Program-made: the position numbers and the translations under genes
Source of the DNA: Marinomonas profundimaris
Lineage (GTDB): Bacteria > Pseudomonadota > Gammaproteobacteria > Pseudomonadales > Marinomonadaceae
Length of the DNA stretch: 64,000 nucleotides
Direction: 5' to 3'
NCBI RefSeq assembly: GCF_000508165.1
Contig: NZ_AYOZ01000001.1
Location: 405,042-469,041, forward strand
Part shown: piece after piece, positions 43,283 to 52,568 of the stretch
How positions within the stretch are numbered: the first letter of the stretch is position 1
How the letters are laid out: each line of letters starts with the position of its first letter
The notes under the pieces: model-generated
Database searches by the model: none
Told to the model about the DNA's origin: nothing
What the model saw: the letters and a program-made list of their open reading frames with translations, nothing else

Positions 43283-44437
43283 TTAAGCCAGCGGCCCACC
43301 GACGATGGTGTTGTGCAGTCCAGCAATAATATTGTCGCCTTTTTCTTGTCGTAGTTCGTCGTACCAAGCTTGGGTTTCTTGCATGTTTTTTCCGTGTGTT
43401 ACGTCGCAGCGTTTGCGGGCTTTAAGTACAAGGTCTTTAACGCGAAAGCGACGTTTTTCTTCGTACTGTTTGAGCGCGCTTTGAATGTTTTTTGTCTTTG
43501 CAAAACATTGGCCGAGCACGACGGCGTCTTCTAATGCCGAGCAACCGCCTTGGCCTATGTCTGGTGTAGTGCTGTGTGCGGAGTCGCCAAGTAAGGCGAT
43601 TCTGTCTTTTACTAACGTGTCGAAAGGGTCTATGTCGTGAATTTCTATACGGTTGGTGGTGTCTGGGTTGATCGCATTAATGAGAACTTGAACGGGTTTT
43701 GCCCAATCTTTGAAATAACCTTTTAGGTCGGACACAAGGGTTGTTCTGTCTTCTTCTAAACCTGTTGGCAACGGCACGTCAAAGAAGAAATAGAAACGAC
43801 CACCGGCGATAGGCATGATAGAAACACGTTTGCCTTCTCCTACAAAGGTGGTCCATTGGTCAGCGGGTGCGATGTCTTCATTGATCTCAACCAAACCGTT
43901 CCAGTTTACATATCCTGCGTAACGGCGTTCCGTCTGAAAGCCAATAACGTGTTCACGTACCACGGAGCGCGCGCCGTCCGCGGCAATCATCATGTCGCCA
44001 GTTGCTACGCTGCCATCGGTGAAATACGCGGTGACACCGTGGTCGTCTTGTTCGACTTTTTCAAGGCGTTTGCCAAATTGAATGTTTTCGCGTCCCCACC
44101 AGTCGATCATCTGGCTCTGTAAATCGGCTCTGGAAACGGGGCAAGGGCGTTCGCCAACGGATTCGACCAAAGGGCGAAGGCTGAATTGCGTCATCACCGC
44201 GCCACTGATGCCATCGTGATACGCTAAATTGTGCATTGGGCCGCCGAGCGAATCCATAATATGACCCATGCCAAGGTGGTTCATGCATTTCACGCCGTTA
44301 GACCAAATGGAAAGCGCGGCGCCAACAGGCTTTATTTCTTTGACCGCTTCAAAAATTTCGCACTCTATCCCTTGTTGTTTTAGAGCTGCTGCCGTTGACA
44401 TGCCACCGATACCCGCGCCAATAACTAATGCTTTCAT
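43283..44437 (-). CDS. hpxO: FAD-dependent urate hydroxylase
   Basis: 384 residues from the ATG at 44437 (AAGGAG seven bases upstream), the length of Klebsiella HpxO. It shares characteristic stretches: 'EAVKEIKPVGAALSIWSNGV', 'RRYAGYVNWNGLVEI', 'DQWTTFVGEGKRVS', 'LLGDSAHSTTPDIGQGG' and 'DLVLKARKRCDVTHGK'. It has the GxGxxG FAD motif at the N-terminus. It oxidises urate to 5-hydroxyisourate using NADH and O2. Part of the purine route with uraH and uraD next to it, fed by xdhABC. Confidence 0.95.
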   Translation of the reverse strand: MKALVIGAGIGGMSTAAALKQQGIECEIFEAVKEIKPVGAALSIWSNGVKCMNHLGMGHIMDSLGGPMHNLAYHDGISGAVMTQFSLRPLVESVGERPCPVSRADLQSQMIDWWGRENIQFGKRLEKVEQDDHGVTAYFTDGSVATGDMMIAADGARSVVREHVIGFQTERRYAGYVNWNGLVEINEDIAPADQWTTFVGEGKRVSIMPIAGGRFYFFFDVPLPTGLEEDRTTLVSDLKGYFKDWAKPVQVLINAINPDTTNRIEIHDIDPFDTLVKDRIALLGDSAHSTTPDIGQGGCSALEDAVVLGQCFAKTKNIQSALKQYEEKRRFRVKDLVLKARKRCDVTHGKNMQETQAWYDELRQEKGDNIIAGLHNTIVGGPLA

Positions 44438-44684
44438 GTGATTCTCCTTGAACGTTAACCGTCTATTAAAGGAGTTCATTCGCAATTAATATGCCATGAA
44501 ACAAATGAACCTATATTTTTATACGTGAAACCTTTGTTTTGGCGTGGTGTGTTGTTATTTTGGATACAGTCAAAGAGAAAAAGGTAATGTTCATCTTTGA
44601 CCGATGGGACAGAAAAGTGATTTATCTTGGTGCGAGTAGGGAAATGTTGGTGCGTTTTTTCTTATTGAGGTGATTTGATCGAGG

Positions 44685-45065
44685 CTAGCTGCCTCGATAC
44701 GTGCTGTATGAATACGGCGATACCAACAACGGAATATGATAATGGGCGTTTTCATCATTGATGCCAAAACGAATCACCACGGTGTTCAAAAAGCTAGGCA
44801 GCACTGTTTGATTATCTTGGTTGTTTTCTTGAGTATTGTCTTGATTCGAAAAATAGGCATCAACGGCGAATTCCAGCTCATACACACCGGCTTTGAAGTG
44901 GGCATCTTGCAGTAACGGTTGGTCACAGCGCCCATCATGGTTTGACACTGTGCTATGAATAAGTTGTCGCAGACCATCAGAAGCATTCTTGTAAAGGTGT
45001 ATTGTGACGCCTGCGGCTGCAACGCCTTTTGTTGTGTCCAAAATGTGTGTTGTTAAGTGTCCCAT
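44685..45065 (-). CDS. uraH: 5-hydroxyisourate hydrolase
   Basis: 126 residues of the transthyretin-like family: N-terminal 'LTTHILDTTKGVAAAGV', 'HYHIPLLVSPYSYSTYRGS' with the diagnostic C-terminal YRGS. An Asn/Gln-rich insertion at about 77-88 makes it slightly longer than usual. Hydrolyses 5-hydroxyisourate to OHCU. GAGGAAAAAGC precedes the ATG. It is divergent from uraD (about 220 bases apart) and transcribed toward hpxO. Confidence 0.94.
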   Translation of the reverse strand: MGHLTTHILDTTKGVAAAGVTIHLYKNASDGLRQLIHSTVSNHDGRCDQPLLQDAHFKAGVYELEFAVDAYFSNQDNTQENNQDNQTVLPSFLNTVVIRFGINDENAHYHIPLLVSPYSYSTYRGS

Positions 45066-45284
45066 TGCTTTTTCCTCAATTCTAAAAAATCTTGGCTTAC
45101 CTTGCCTAATTTTTGCAAGTGAAGCGGATATGCGTGAAATACGTTTGAAAATATTGTTTCATATAGATCAATATCTGTGCCATGTGTTTCTGTTTTTTTT
45201 GTTATTTTAAGGGTTCTTATTGGTATTAGATTGAGATTAGACCATTATTTATTATCAATACCATCGATATTTGGAGACGTATTT

Positions 45285-45806
45285 ATGCAAGACCAACACG
45301 CCGTGTATAGCCAATTGAGCGAAGCGGATTTTGTCTCTTTATTCAGTGAAATATATGAGCATTCAGAGTGGGTCGCGGAACAATTGTGGCGGCAAAAGGC
45401 GGAACAGCCAGAGGGCTATTTTGATCATTTAGACAAAATAAAACAGACGATGGCGGACATTGTAGAGCAGAGTTCAGACGAACAAAAATTGATGTTATTA
45501 CGCGCTCATCCAGACTTAGCCGGAAAAACGGCGTTGATTGGAGCCTTAACAGACGCCTCTAAATCTGAACAATCTGATGCAGGGCTGGATCAATGTACTG
45601 AAGAAGAGTTGGCGCACTTTCTTCAGTTGAACGATGTGTATCGAGCCAATTTTGGCTTTCCCTTTATCATGGCGGTGAAAGGCGCGACGAAAGCACAAAT
45701 CCTCGCCGGTTTTGAAGAAAGAACACCGAACGACTGGAAAACCGAATTTGATCGAGCCATGAGCGAAGTCCATAAAATTGCAGGCTTCAGATTGGCCAGT
45801 CTATAA
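45285..45806 (+). CDS. uraD: OHCU decarboxylase
   Basis: 173 residues from the ATG at 45285 (GGAGACG upstream); a longer open frame to 45177 has no similarity. Motifs: 'LSEADFVSLFSEIYEHSEWVAE', 'RAHPDLAGKTA', 'YRANFGFPFIMAVKGATKAQIL' and 'RTPNDWKTEFDRAMSEVHKIAGFRL'. The His in 'RAHPDL' is catalytic in the family. Decarboxylates OHCU to S-allantoin. Convergent with a LysE-type gene, 20 bases apart. Confidence 0.94.
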   Translation: MQDQHAVYSQLSEADFVSLFSEIYEHSEWVAEQLWRQKAEQPEGYFDHLDKIKQTMADIVEQSSDEQKLMLLRAHPDLAGKTALIGALTDASKSEQSDAGLDQCTEEELAHFLQLNDVYRANFGFPFIMAVKGATKAQILAGFEERTPNDWKTEFDRAMSEVHKIAGFRLASL

Positions 45807-45826
45807 AACATTGAATGAGTGCTCCG

Positions 45827-46438
45827 CTATAGGTTTTGGACAAACATCATAGGCAAGGTCGTTAACAATAAAATGCCCATTAGCATGTTGAAGTAGCGGT
45901 GAAAGGTCGGATCTTGCAGTTTGCTTGAAACCAGCTTGCCGATGGTGATCCACATAAACGTGCCGGGTAGCGTCGCGACGTTAAACGCGATAATACACAA
46001 AAACGCCGATGGCCAAAAAAGATCGCCTGTTAAGGTAAATAACGTGCTCGCTGACATAAGACTCGCCCAAGATTTTGGATTGATTGCCTGAAACGAGGCG
46101 GCTTGTAGAATGGTCATCGGTTTTAAGCTGTTCTTGGAGCTGTGCATTTTTGCGAAGGCGATTTTAGCCGACATATAGACAATGTAACCTGCGGCAATAA
46201 AGGTAAAAACATCGTGCATAACAGGCCAGAGTCTAAATATTTCCCCTAAGCCCAACAAAATAACAATGTGCAGCAGTGTCATGCCACAACGAATGCCCAA
46301 CACGTGCGGCAAGGTGCGTCTTATGCCAAAATTAGCGCCAGAATGAGCAAGTAAAATATTGTTCGGTCCTGGTGTTATCGTGCTGATAAGGCAGAAAAGA
46401 GCGAGTGCGGGAATCAATTCTAATAAAGCGGTATTCAT
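45827..46438 (-). CDS. LysE/RhtB-type exporter controlled by MocR-like regulator
   Basis: 203 residues, about six hydrophobic segments. Family signature at the N-terminus 'ISTITPGPNNILLAHSGANF' and 'FQAINPKSWASLMSA' in the middle. Exports amino acids or similar compounds. Divergent from a GntR/aminotransferase regulator across a short region with a clear palindrome, so the regulator most likely controls it in response to an amino acid or vitamin B6-related ligand. Confidence 0.88.
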   Translation of the reverse strand: MNTALLELIPALALFCLISTITPGPNNILLAHSGANFGIRRTLPHVLGIRCGMTLLHIVILLGLGEIFRLWPVMHDVFTFIAAGYIVYMSAKIAFAKMHSSKNSLKPMTILQAASFQAINPKSWASLMSASTLFTLTGDLFWPSAFLCIIAFNVATLPGTFMWITIGKLVSSKLQDPTFHRYFNMLMGILLLTTLPMMFVQNL

Positions 46439-46473
46439 CGTTTTATTCCAAAAAAGTCAGTCTACAATCTATA

Positions 46474-46505
46474 ATTGTATCAATACAATTTGTGCTGTAT
46501 TGTAC
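46474..46505. promoter_or_regulatory. Palindromic operator between LysE-type and MocR-like genes
   Basis: ATTGTAT-CA-ATACAAT (46474-46489) is a perfect 16-base palindrome, followed by a third half-site ATTGTAC (46499-46505) 25 bases after the first. MocR proteins typically bind such combined inverted and direct half-sites between divergent genes. Confidence 0.6.
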
Positions 46506-46532
46506 TTATAAAGATTCTCACACAATATAATT

Positions 46533-47996
46533 ATGGGCAATTTATTTATTGTTATGGATACAATTTGGAATATTAGTAAAGCAGCGTTCGATGAAGTGTG
46601 CTTGGCTCAGCCAAAATACAAAGCGCTAGTATGGTTAATTGAGCAAGCCATTTTGGCAGGAACGCTGCCAGACCAGAAAAAGCTGCCTGCACAAAGGCTA
46701 TTGGCGGATCAACTGATGATCACTCACGGCACCGTCACCCGAGCGTACGACTTGCTGGAAAAGAAAGGGCTCGTCAGCGCAAAACTCGGAGCGGGCACCT
46801 ACGTGAATTTGCCGAGTTCGGCGCGCACGAATACGTTAAGTCATCAAACGGATGACATCGATTCTCAAGCAAAGAGCAGCGTCAAAGAATACGATTTCGC
46901 GTCCAGCATGCAGCCAATGCTCGGTCAGCAGATGTTAATGAAAAACGCATTAAGTGAGCTTGCCCAAGATCTCGTTGCGGTCACTCAAATCATGACGTAT
47001 TCGCCGCAAGGCGTAGCCAAACACAAGCGGGTCTTTACAGATTGGCTAGCCAGTAAAAAAATCAAAATAGAGACCAATGACATCGTCTTTACTCAAGGCG
47101 CGCAGCAGGGCATTTATACTTGTCTGCAAATACTCACCAAAGAAAACGACTGCGTGCTGCATGAAGAATTGGCGTACCCCGGATTTTTCCGAGCGGTCGA
47201 TGCCAACCGTGTAACCCCCTTGGGCGTACCGATGACACCAGAAGGTTTGGATTTAGCGGTATTAGAAGAATATTGCCAACAATATAAGCCAAAACTGCTC
47301 TACATCACGCCGAATATGCAAAACCCAACCAACATACAGTATTCGCACGCTCAATTAGAACGCATCGTGATGCTTAGTCGTGAATACGGTTTTTATATCG
47401 TTGAAGACGATGTGAATTATTGCTTGCCAGAAAACTGGCGCTTACCTTTGCAGCAACAAGCACCAGATCGCGTGTTTTATCTGTCGAGCTTGTCGAAATA
47501 CGTTGCGGGTGGATTACGAGTCGCTTACAGCCTTGTTCCCAAAGAATGGCAGCCAGCTTTCAACGCCAATATTCACAGCCAATGTTGGATGGTCTCGACA
47601 TTAAACTTTGAGCTCGCAACACGCTTCTTAACCAGCGAACGCTTCATGCACAACCAATCTTTGCTAGAAGGCGAAATGCGCTATCGCCAGAAAGCGTTCA
47701 CAACCATGGCAGAAAAATACCGGTTAACGACCCGTTGTGGTGGCTTAAATGTGTGGCTTTGCTTACCGAATGACATCAATGTAAACCAATTCAATGTCTT
47801 CTTATTGTCCAATAATGTCAAAGTCAGAACCGCCGATTTATTTCGTCATCCTGCGTCATCAACGACGACCATGGGCCTGAACGCTTTGCGAATTTCCCTT
47901 GGTGGATTCAACACCCGAAGCGACTTTGAAGAAGGCATAGCGGAGTTTGAAGGTGCCTTGGTGCAGTTTAATAGCCAACAAGACGTGGTGATTTGA
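46533..47996 (+). CDS. MocR-family (GntR-aminotransferase) transcriptional regulator
   Basis: 487 residues, or 480 if translation starts at the ATG at 46554. N-terminal GntR winged HTH (about 25-90: 'LPDQKKLPAQRLLADQLMITHGTVTRAYDLLEKKGLVSAKLGAGTYV' spans it), then a fold-type I aminotransferase domain. The latter has 'NMQNPTNIQYSHAQLERI' and the PLP-lysine region 'YLSSLSKYVAGGLRVAY'. Likely activates or represses the divergent exporter in response to PLP chemistry with an amino ligand. Followed by a Fur-box gene without overlap. Confidence 0.9.
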   Translation: MGNLFIVMDTIWNISKAAFDEVCLAQPKYKALVWLIEQAILAGTLPDQKKLPAQRLLADQLMITHGTVTRAYDLLEKKGLVSAKLGAGTYVNLPSSARTNTLSHQTDDIDSQAKSSVKEYDFASSMQPMLGQQMLMKNALSELAQDLVAVTQIMTYSPQGVAKHKRVFTDWLASKKIKIETNDIVFTQGAQQGIYTCLQILTKENDCVLHEELAYPGFFRAVDANRVTPLGVPMTPEGLDLAVLEEYCQQYKPKLLYITPNMQNPTNIQYSHAQLERIVMLSREYGFYIVEDDVNYCLPENWRLPLQQQAPDRVFYLSSLSKYVAGGLRVAYSLVPKEWQPAFNANIHSQCWMVSTLNFELATRFLTSERFMHNQSLLEGEMRYRQKAFTTMAEKYRLTTRCGGLNVWLCLPNDINVNQFNVFLLSNNVKVRTADLFRHPASSTTTMGLNALRISLGGFNTRSDFEEGIAEFEGALVQFNSQQDVVI

Positions 47997-48062
47997 GTTG
48001 TTATTTTCTATCGTTTTAAATGGTGATAACGGAATCCGCTGTTTTCATTACGTTTATTTTGC

Positions 48063-48081
48063 GATTATAATAATCATTCTT
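48063..48081. promoter_or_regulatory. Fur box upstream of a small orphan gene
   Basis: gattataataatcattctt matches 15 of 19 positions of the Fur consensus. It lies 22 bases before the ATG at 48104, overlapping the likely promoter. Confidence 0.6.
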
Positions 48082-48103
48082 ATTTATATTGGTTGGAGTA
48101 TCT

Positions 48104-48313
48104 ATGGAACTTGATGTCTATTTGATTTGTGGGCGTGGCGAAAAGGGCGATAAGTTTCAGCTCGGCCAAGTGTTTAATAAAGAAGGTTACTATTACAAAG
48201 ACGAATACGATCCAACCACTCAATATAACAATATGGATGAGTTGCAAGACGTATTGGCCAAGATGGTTAAGGTGGATAAAGCCTCATTGAAACTTAATCA
48301 GATTAACCTTTAA
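48104..48313 (+). CDS. Small hypothetical protein, probably iron-regulated
   Basis: 69 residues from the ATG at 48104 (GGTTGGAG upstream). 'MELDVYLICGRGEKGDKFQL', 'GYYYKDEYDPTTQYNNMDEL' and 'DVLAKMVKVDKASLKL' suggest a small alpha/beta cytoplasmic protein with a Tyr/Asp-rich middle. No family recognised. It has its own Fur box and its own terminator, so it is a real, monocistronic gene expected to be expressed under iron limitation. Confidence 0.75.
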   Translation: MELDVYLICGRGEKGDKFQLGQVFNKEGYYYKDEYDPTTQYNNMDELQDVLAKMVKVDKASLKLNQINL

Positions 48314-48329
48314 TTCGCCTCAGAAAAGC

Positions 48330-48359
48330 AAAAAGGACTCTAAAACAGAGTCCTTTTTT
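48330..48359 (+). terminator. Terminator after the small Fur-box gene
   Basis: Stem of aaaaaggactct (48330-48341) with agagtccttttt (48347-48358), followed by T-rich sequence. It may also work for the leftward deaminase operon. Confidence 0.85.
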
Positions 48360-48428
48360 GTTTCAGTCAGCAGAATTTCCCCCTTCTTAGCTTCGCTCGT
48401 AACGCCTTTTAAGGCCTCGGGTGATTTT

Positions 48429-48905
48429 TTACCAAACGCCTTCTTGCAGTGCCGCGGCTTCGTCTTCAAGGCAGGGGCCGATGACTTCGACTTTGCGTTG
48501 CCCCGACTCAAACACCGCGCGACACGGCAAATCTAACGTTGGGTTTTCTGGATGATTTCCTGTGATTTCTTTGAGTCTTGCTTCACTTAGCCCATAAACG
48601 ACGCGGCCTAATCCTGCCCAATACGCTGCGCCTGCGCACATGGCGCAAGGTTCTGCAGACACATACATGGTGCATTTTGCGAGAAAATCTGGGCGATGTG
48701 CTTTACTGGCGCGCGTCATTAACTTGCGTTCAGCGTGACCCGTCATATCGAAGTCTGGCAAGTAGCCGTTTACTTGCGACATGATCACATTGTCTTTGTC
48801 ATCCACTAAGATCGCAGCGAAAGGGTGAATGCCTTGCTGTTTTGCTTCGTCGGCAAGGGCAAAGCTTTGGCGTAAAAAGCCAGTGTCTTTTGTATTTAAT
48901 GTCAT
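48429..48905 (-). CDS. Nucleobase/nucleoside deaminase (guanine deaminase-like)
   Basis: 158 residues of the cytidine/deoxycytidylate deaminase superfamily: zinc motifs 'MTGHAERKLMTRAS' (HAE) and 'AEPCAMCAGAAYWAGLGRVVYG' (PCxxC). It resembles the GuaD/tRNA-adenosine-deaminase-like branch. It is the last gene of an operon with an ABC importer and close to xdhABC, so deamination of an imported purine (for example guanine to xanthine) is the best guess. Other amino-purine or pyrimidine substrates are possible. Three bases after the permease stop. Confidence 0.85.
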   Translation of the reverse strand: MTLNTKDTGFLRQSFALADEAKQQGIHPFAAILVDDKDNVIMSQVNGYLPDFDMTGHAERKLMTRASKAHRPDFLAKCTMYVSAEPCAMCAGAAYWAGLGRVVYGLSEARLKEITGNHPENPTLDLPCRAVFESGQRKVEVIGPCLEDEAAALQEGVW

Positions 48906-48908
48906 AAT

Positions 48909-49700
48909 TTACTTCTTCTTAGGAAGGCTCCACGGAAACCACCAAGCCTGACTCCACTGGATCGATTTAAACAGCAGAAGACTGATAATGGAAAGGAAGA
49001 TCAAGCCCGCAAAGGCCTGTGGAATTTTAAAAAAAGACGTTGAGAACTGAATGAAATAGCCCAAACCTTCTTCAGCCGCGACGAACTCCGCCACCACAGC
49101 GCCAATAATCGCCAAAGTGATTGACACGCGTAAGCCACTGAAAATGTGTGGAATCGCATAAGGTATGCGAATTTGCCAAGTTTCACGATAACGCGGTGCG
49201 CGCAACGATTGGCTCAACTCGATCATTTCTGGTGGCGTTTCTAGCATGCCTGTTGTGGTGGATACGACCAAAGGAAAGAAGGTAATTAAGCAGGTAATTA
49301 AAACGCGAGATGGGTCGTCAGTGCCAAGTAATACAATGATCAAAGGCGCAACCGCTACGACAGGCGTAGATTGAATCACGATCAACGCAGGGTAGAGCAC
49401 TCGGTTCATCAGTTCAGAACGCATCATGCCAATCGACAAGGGTAAAGCGATGCATATCGACAGCACAAAGCCCATTAACGCGACGCGCAATGTCGCCCAA
49501 AGGTGGGTCATCCAGCGTGAAAACTCTACATTGAAAAAGGCCGTAATGATCGCCGAAGGGGAGGGTAAAATATAATTTGGCACATCACTAAGTTGGCAAA
49601 TCAGCTCCCATAACATCACCAAACCAACAAAGAACAGCGCAGGTGCAAACCGGTTTGCTTGGTGCTGAATCCAAAGCTTAAGCGGGCGTGTTTGGTTCAT
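48909..49700 (-). CDS. ABC transporter permease (SsuC/ThiX type)
   Basis: 263 residues with about six helices and the EAA-type cytoplasmic loop 'LSQSLRAPRYRETWQIRIPYAIPHIFSGLRV'. Belongs to the nitrate/sulfonate/taurine/pyrimidine-precursor permease group. The start overlaps the ATPase gene by 23 bases; GAGGA is seven bases upstream. Partner of the ATP-binding and binding proteins upstream. The substrate is likely a purine or related heterocycle by context. Confidence 0.9.
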   Translation of the reverse strand: MNQTRPLKLWIQHQANRFAPALFFVGLVMLWELICQLSDVPNYILPSPSAIITAFFNVEFSRWMTHLWATLRVALMGFVLSICIALPLSIGMMRSELMNRVLYPALIVIQSTPVVAVAPLIIVLLGTDDPSRVLITCLITFFPLVVSTTTGMLETPPEMIELSQSLRAPRYRETWQIRIPYAIPHIFSGLRVSITLAIIGAVVAEFVAAEEGLGYFIQFSTSFFKIPQAFAGLIFLSIISLLLFKSIQWSQAWWFPWSLPKKK

Positions 49701-50517
49701 AAATGTATCCTCGGATTAAGTCGGTGAGTTCAGCAAAGCGTGATGAGTTGATGGTTTTTTGTGAACGTGGTCGTGGCAGATCCACATCGATCAGATCCAA
49801 CACTGTACCCGGGCGTTTACTCATCACCAAAATACGATCCGCCAGTAACACCGCTTCAGTGATGGAATGCGTGATAAATAACACGGTTTTCGGGTGTTCT
49901 TTCCAAATATCCAACAAATCAAAACCGATCTGTTCCCGCGTCAAGGCGTCCAGCGCCGAGAAAGGTTCATCCATTAACAGGATGTCAGGATTCAATAACA
50001 AGGCACGAATAATACCGACACGTTGTTGCATGCCACCGGACAATTCATCGGGCATTTTGTCGGCAAACTGGGTTAAACCTGCCATGTCGAGTAACTCGTT
50101 TGCGCGTTTTTCATCACTCGCAGAATAACGGCCGTATTTGTGTTTTAAAGGAAACAAAACGTTTTTTCGTACCGTCAGCCAAGGCAATAAATTGGCCTTT
50201 TGGAAAACGATGCCCACATCGTCACGAGGCTCGGTGACGGGGAGATTAAACACCGATACGTCGCCATGGGACGGTATCAGAAGCCCTGCCACCATGCGCA
50301 ACAACGTCGATTTACCGCAACCAGAAGGGCCAACCACCGCGACGAATTCGTGACGATGAATATCAAGGTCAATATCTTGCACCACCATAGGCGTATCAGG
50401 ATGTAGGTCGTATTTATGACCCACACCTTTCATGCTCACGTACGCCGCTTGCTTACCGATGTTAAATTCTTCAGCGTCTTGAAAATGTGTTTTGCTTATA
50501 TGGGTTTTGTCTTCCAT
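49678..50517 (-). CDS. ABC transporter ATP-binding protein (SsuB/ThiZ type)
   Basis: 279 residues from the ATG at 50517 (GGAG seven bases upstream). Walker A 'VGPSGCGKSTLLRMVAG', Q-loop 'VFQKANLLPWLTV', signature 'LSGGMQQRVGIIRALL', Walker B 'ILLMDEPFSALD' and H-loop 'FITHSITEAVLLADRI' are all present. Energises uptake of the compound bound by the upstream NMT1-type protein. Starts two bases after the binding-protein stop. Confidence 0.92.
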   Translation of the reverse strand: MEDKTHISKTHFQDAEEFNIGKQAAYVSMKGVGHKYDLHPDTPMVVQDIDLDIHRHEFVAVVGPSGCGKSTLLRMVAGLLIPSHGDVSVFNLPVTEPRDDVGIVFQKANLLPWLTVRKNVLFPLKHKYGRYSASDEKRANELLDMAGLTQFADKMPDELSGGMQQRVGIIRALLLNPDILLMDEPFSALDALTREQIGFDLLDIWKEHPKTVLFITHSITEAVLLADRILVMSKRPGTVLDLIDVDLPRPRSQKTINSSRFAELTDLIRGYIYEPNTPA

Positions 50518-50521
50518 GACA

Positions 50522-51541
50522 TTACTCCGGTACAAACTTGCTGTTTACCGCAGTCTCTGGGTCGAGAGCGTCCATTGTTAAGCCATTGGCTTCCGCCACG
50601 TATTCCCATGTTTTTTGAATGCGGGCTGGCGAAAAATGGCCCACACCGTCTTCTTTCGTTACGTCGTTATACACCAAGTTTGTGATGCTTTTAATTTGCG
50701 CTGAAACAATGTCAGCATCCACTTCTGGCACCATTTTATGAAGGTCTTCACCGGCTTTATCTGGATACTGATAAGTGAATGCAATCGATTTTGAAAAGGC
50801 TTTAATAAAGCGTTTTGCAACGTCTGGGCGTTCTTCAAGAAATTTTTCAGCCGCCAAAAGGGAAGAGCTATACAGCGATAAACCAGAATTCGACCAAGGC
50901 ATTTCGATGATCTCTTTGCCTGCTCCTTTTGCCTGCGCTTTAAACAAAGCCGTGTTAGTCACCCATGCGATGATGGCGTCCGCGTTGCCTGTGATCATCA
51001 TAGGTGAAAGCGCACCCGGATCCGATTTCACCAATTTAATATCCTCTTCGGTTAGGCCGTTTTGCTTTAAGACCAAAGGCAGAAAGGCGTTAGACGAAGT
51101 GAAAGGCGAGGTTGCGACTTTCTTGCCTTTTAAGTCATTAATGGATTGGATACCGCTGCTTTTTAATACGAAAAATGCGTGAGGCGCTTGGGTAAAGTAA
51201 GGCAACACCGCAACAACGGGCACATTATCTTGTGCTCTTGCGGCCATTAACGCCCCAATGTCTGAGCTGCCGATATCAGATTGTCCAGTCGCCATTTTCG
51301 TTAATGCATCAGTAGAACCGCGGCCGCTGGCAATTTTAACGTCCAAATCTTCGTCTGCAAAAAAGCCTTGCTGAATGCCCACATAGACTGGCGCTTTATC
51401 CCCACCTGGTAACCAATCTAACTGGAATGTCACTTTATCGGCAGCCATAGCAGACGCGCTTGCAACCAGACTGGTTAAGAGGGAAAGGCGAAGAGTGGTT
51501 TTCATTGCTGTTTTTATCACTGATGTCATCGCAGTTTTCAT
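50522..51541 (-). CDS. ABC transporter substrate-binding protein (NMT1/THI5-like)
   Basis: 339 residues. Signal peptide ends near 'VASASAMAAD'. Mature part: 'VTFQLDWLPGGDKAPVYVGIQQGFFADEDLDVKI', 'GSTDALTKMATGQSDIG' and 'FFVLKSSGIQSINDLKGKKVA', the NMT1/THI5-like pattern. Related proteins bind pyrimidine precursors, sulfonates or riboflavin. Here purine context (deaminase in the operon, xdhABC beyond) suggests a nucleobase. GGAG lies seven bases before the ATG at 51541. First gene of a four-gene operon. Confidence 0.9.
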   Translation of the reverse strand: MKTAMTSVIKTAMKTTLRLSLLTSLVASASAMAADKVTFQLDWLPGGDKAPVYVGIQQGFFADEDLDVKIASGRGSTDALTKMATGQSDIGSSDIGALMAARAQDNVPVVAVLPYFTQAPHAFFVLKSSGIQSINDLKGKKVATSPFTSSNAFLPLVLKQNGLTEEDIKLVKSDPGALSPMMITGNADAIIAWVTNTALFKAQAKGAGKEIIEMPWSNSGLSLYSSSLLAAEKFLEERPDVAKRFIKAFSKSIAFTYQYPDKAGEDLHKMVPEVDADIVSAQIKSITNLVYNDVTKEDGVGHFSPARIQKTWEYVAEANGLTMDALDPETAVNSKFVPE

Positions 51542-51824
51542 AGCTGAGCTCCAAACATTAAATAATCATTTTTAGACGTTAAGGTTCTTTTGTTTCATTG
51601 GTCTTGTCTGTAGCAACAACCGTTCCATGTCTTATGTATGGTTATTTTGTTTTTTTTAACTTATTGAATTTATTGTGATAAATATATTTTCTGCTTTTTT
51701 GTGAGTGAGAAGTGAAGAACGATTTGTCTGGGAGTGAAACAAAATGGTGCGTTAGTTAAGGCGTGGTCGTGTGTTGCTATCTTCAGCAATATTGACTTGG
51801 TTGTTTTGCCGAATCAATAACGGG

Positions 51825-52313
51825 TCAAATATTCTCAATTTTCATGTGACTCTCGTTTCTTGTTTTTCGCTTGTTCTGCAGTAGATTTGCCATATAACCC
51901 ACGACAACGAGATTAAGGAAAAAAACACCAACGCTTACAATGTGAGGATGGTATAACATTTCATAGATTTCGAAGGGCAAATAAATGGCACCAGTGAGTA
52001 ATGCAAACCATTCTGTCCAAATAAATCCTTTCCATAAACCGTAAGCCTCTATGAACCGGATCACAGAATATGCGAAAGCACCGATAATAATTAGACTAAT
52101 ATTTGTACTTGAAACAGAACTTGCGGCATGGATGAAAATATGTGGAAAGTGGCTGGCAGGGTTAAGGTGTGTATGACGAACTAGATTTTCGGCTACTTGT
52201 TCCAGGTTTTGCCCTGCTAAAGCATGTAAACCAAAGCCAACCAGAAGGGACAGTAAGCCTTTAAATGCCTCAATAATGGTGATGGCTTTGAGTCCATTTT
52301 TCGATGATGTCAT
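51825..52313 (-). CDS. DUF2127 membrane protein
   Basis: 162 residues, four hydrophobic segments. 'GLKAITIIEAFKGLLSLLVGFGL', 'RFIEAYGLWKGFIWTEWFALLTGAIYLPFEIYEM' and 'NLVVVGYMANLL' are the DUF2127 signature. Function unknown. Divergent from xdhABC (255 bases between). The interval 51542-51824 to its left has no supported gene. Confidence 0.82.
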   Translation of the reverse strand: MTSSKNGLKAITIIEAFKGLLSLLVGFGLHALAGQNLEQVAENLVRHTHLNPASHFPHIFIHAASSVSSTNISLIIIGAFAYSVIRFIEAYGLWKGFIWTEWFALLTGAIYLPFEIYEMLYHPHIVSVGVFFLNLVVVGYMANLLQNKRKTRNESHMKIENI

Positions 52314-52568
52314 TGTAACCTCTTAAAAATTCAAACCGTTAGCCATCAACTAAACTTGATAGACCCTACCTACTATTTGGTTGGAGATAAGAACGCCTTG
52401 CAATCGTATGCCAAAACAGAGTGTCACGTACATTCAATCTTGGTTATCCTCGTCATTATTGAGTTGTTTATGGGGCGCTTTTAGTTTTTAATGAAAACTT
52501 TGTACGATTGGTCAGTTTTTTGCATTTAGACTGTCACTATACACACCACTTTAATGAAGGAGAGTGCT

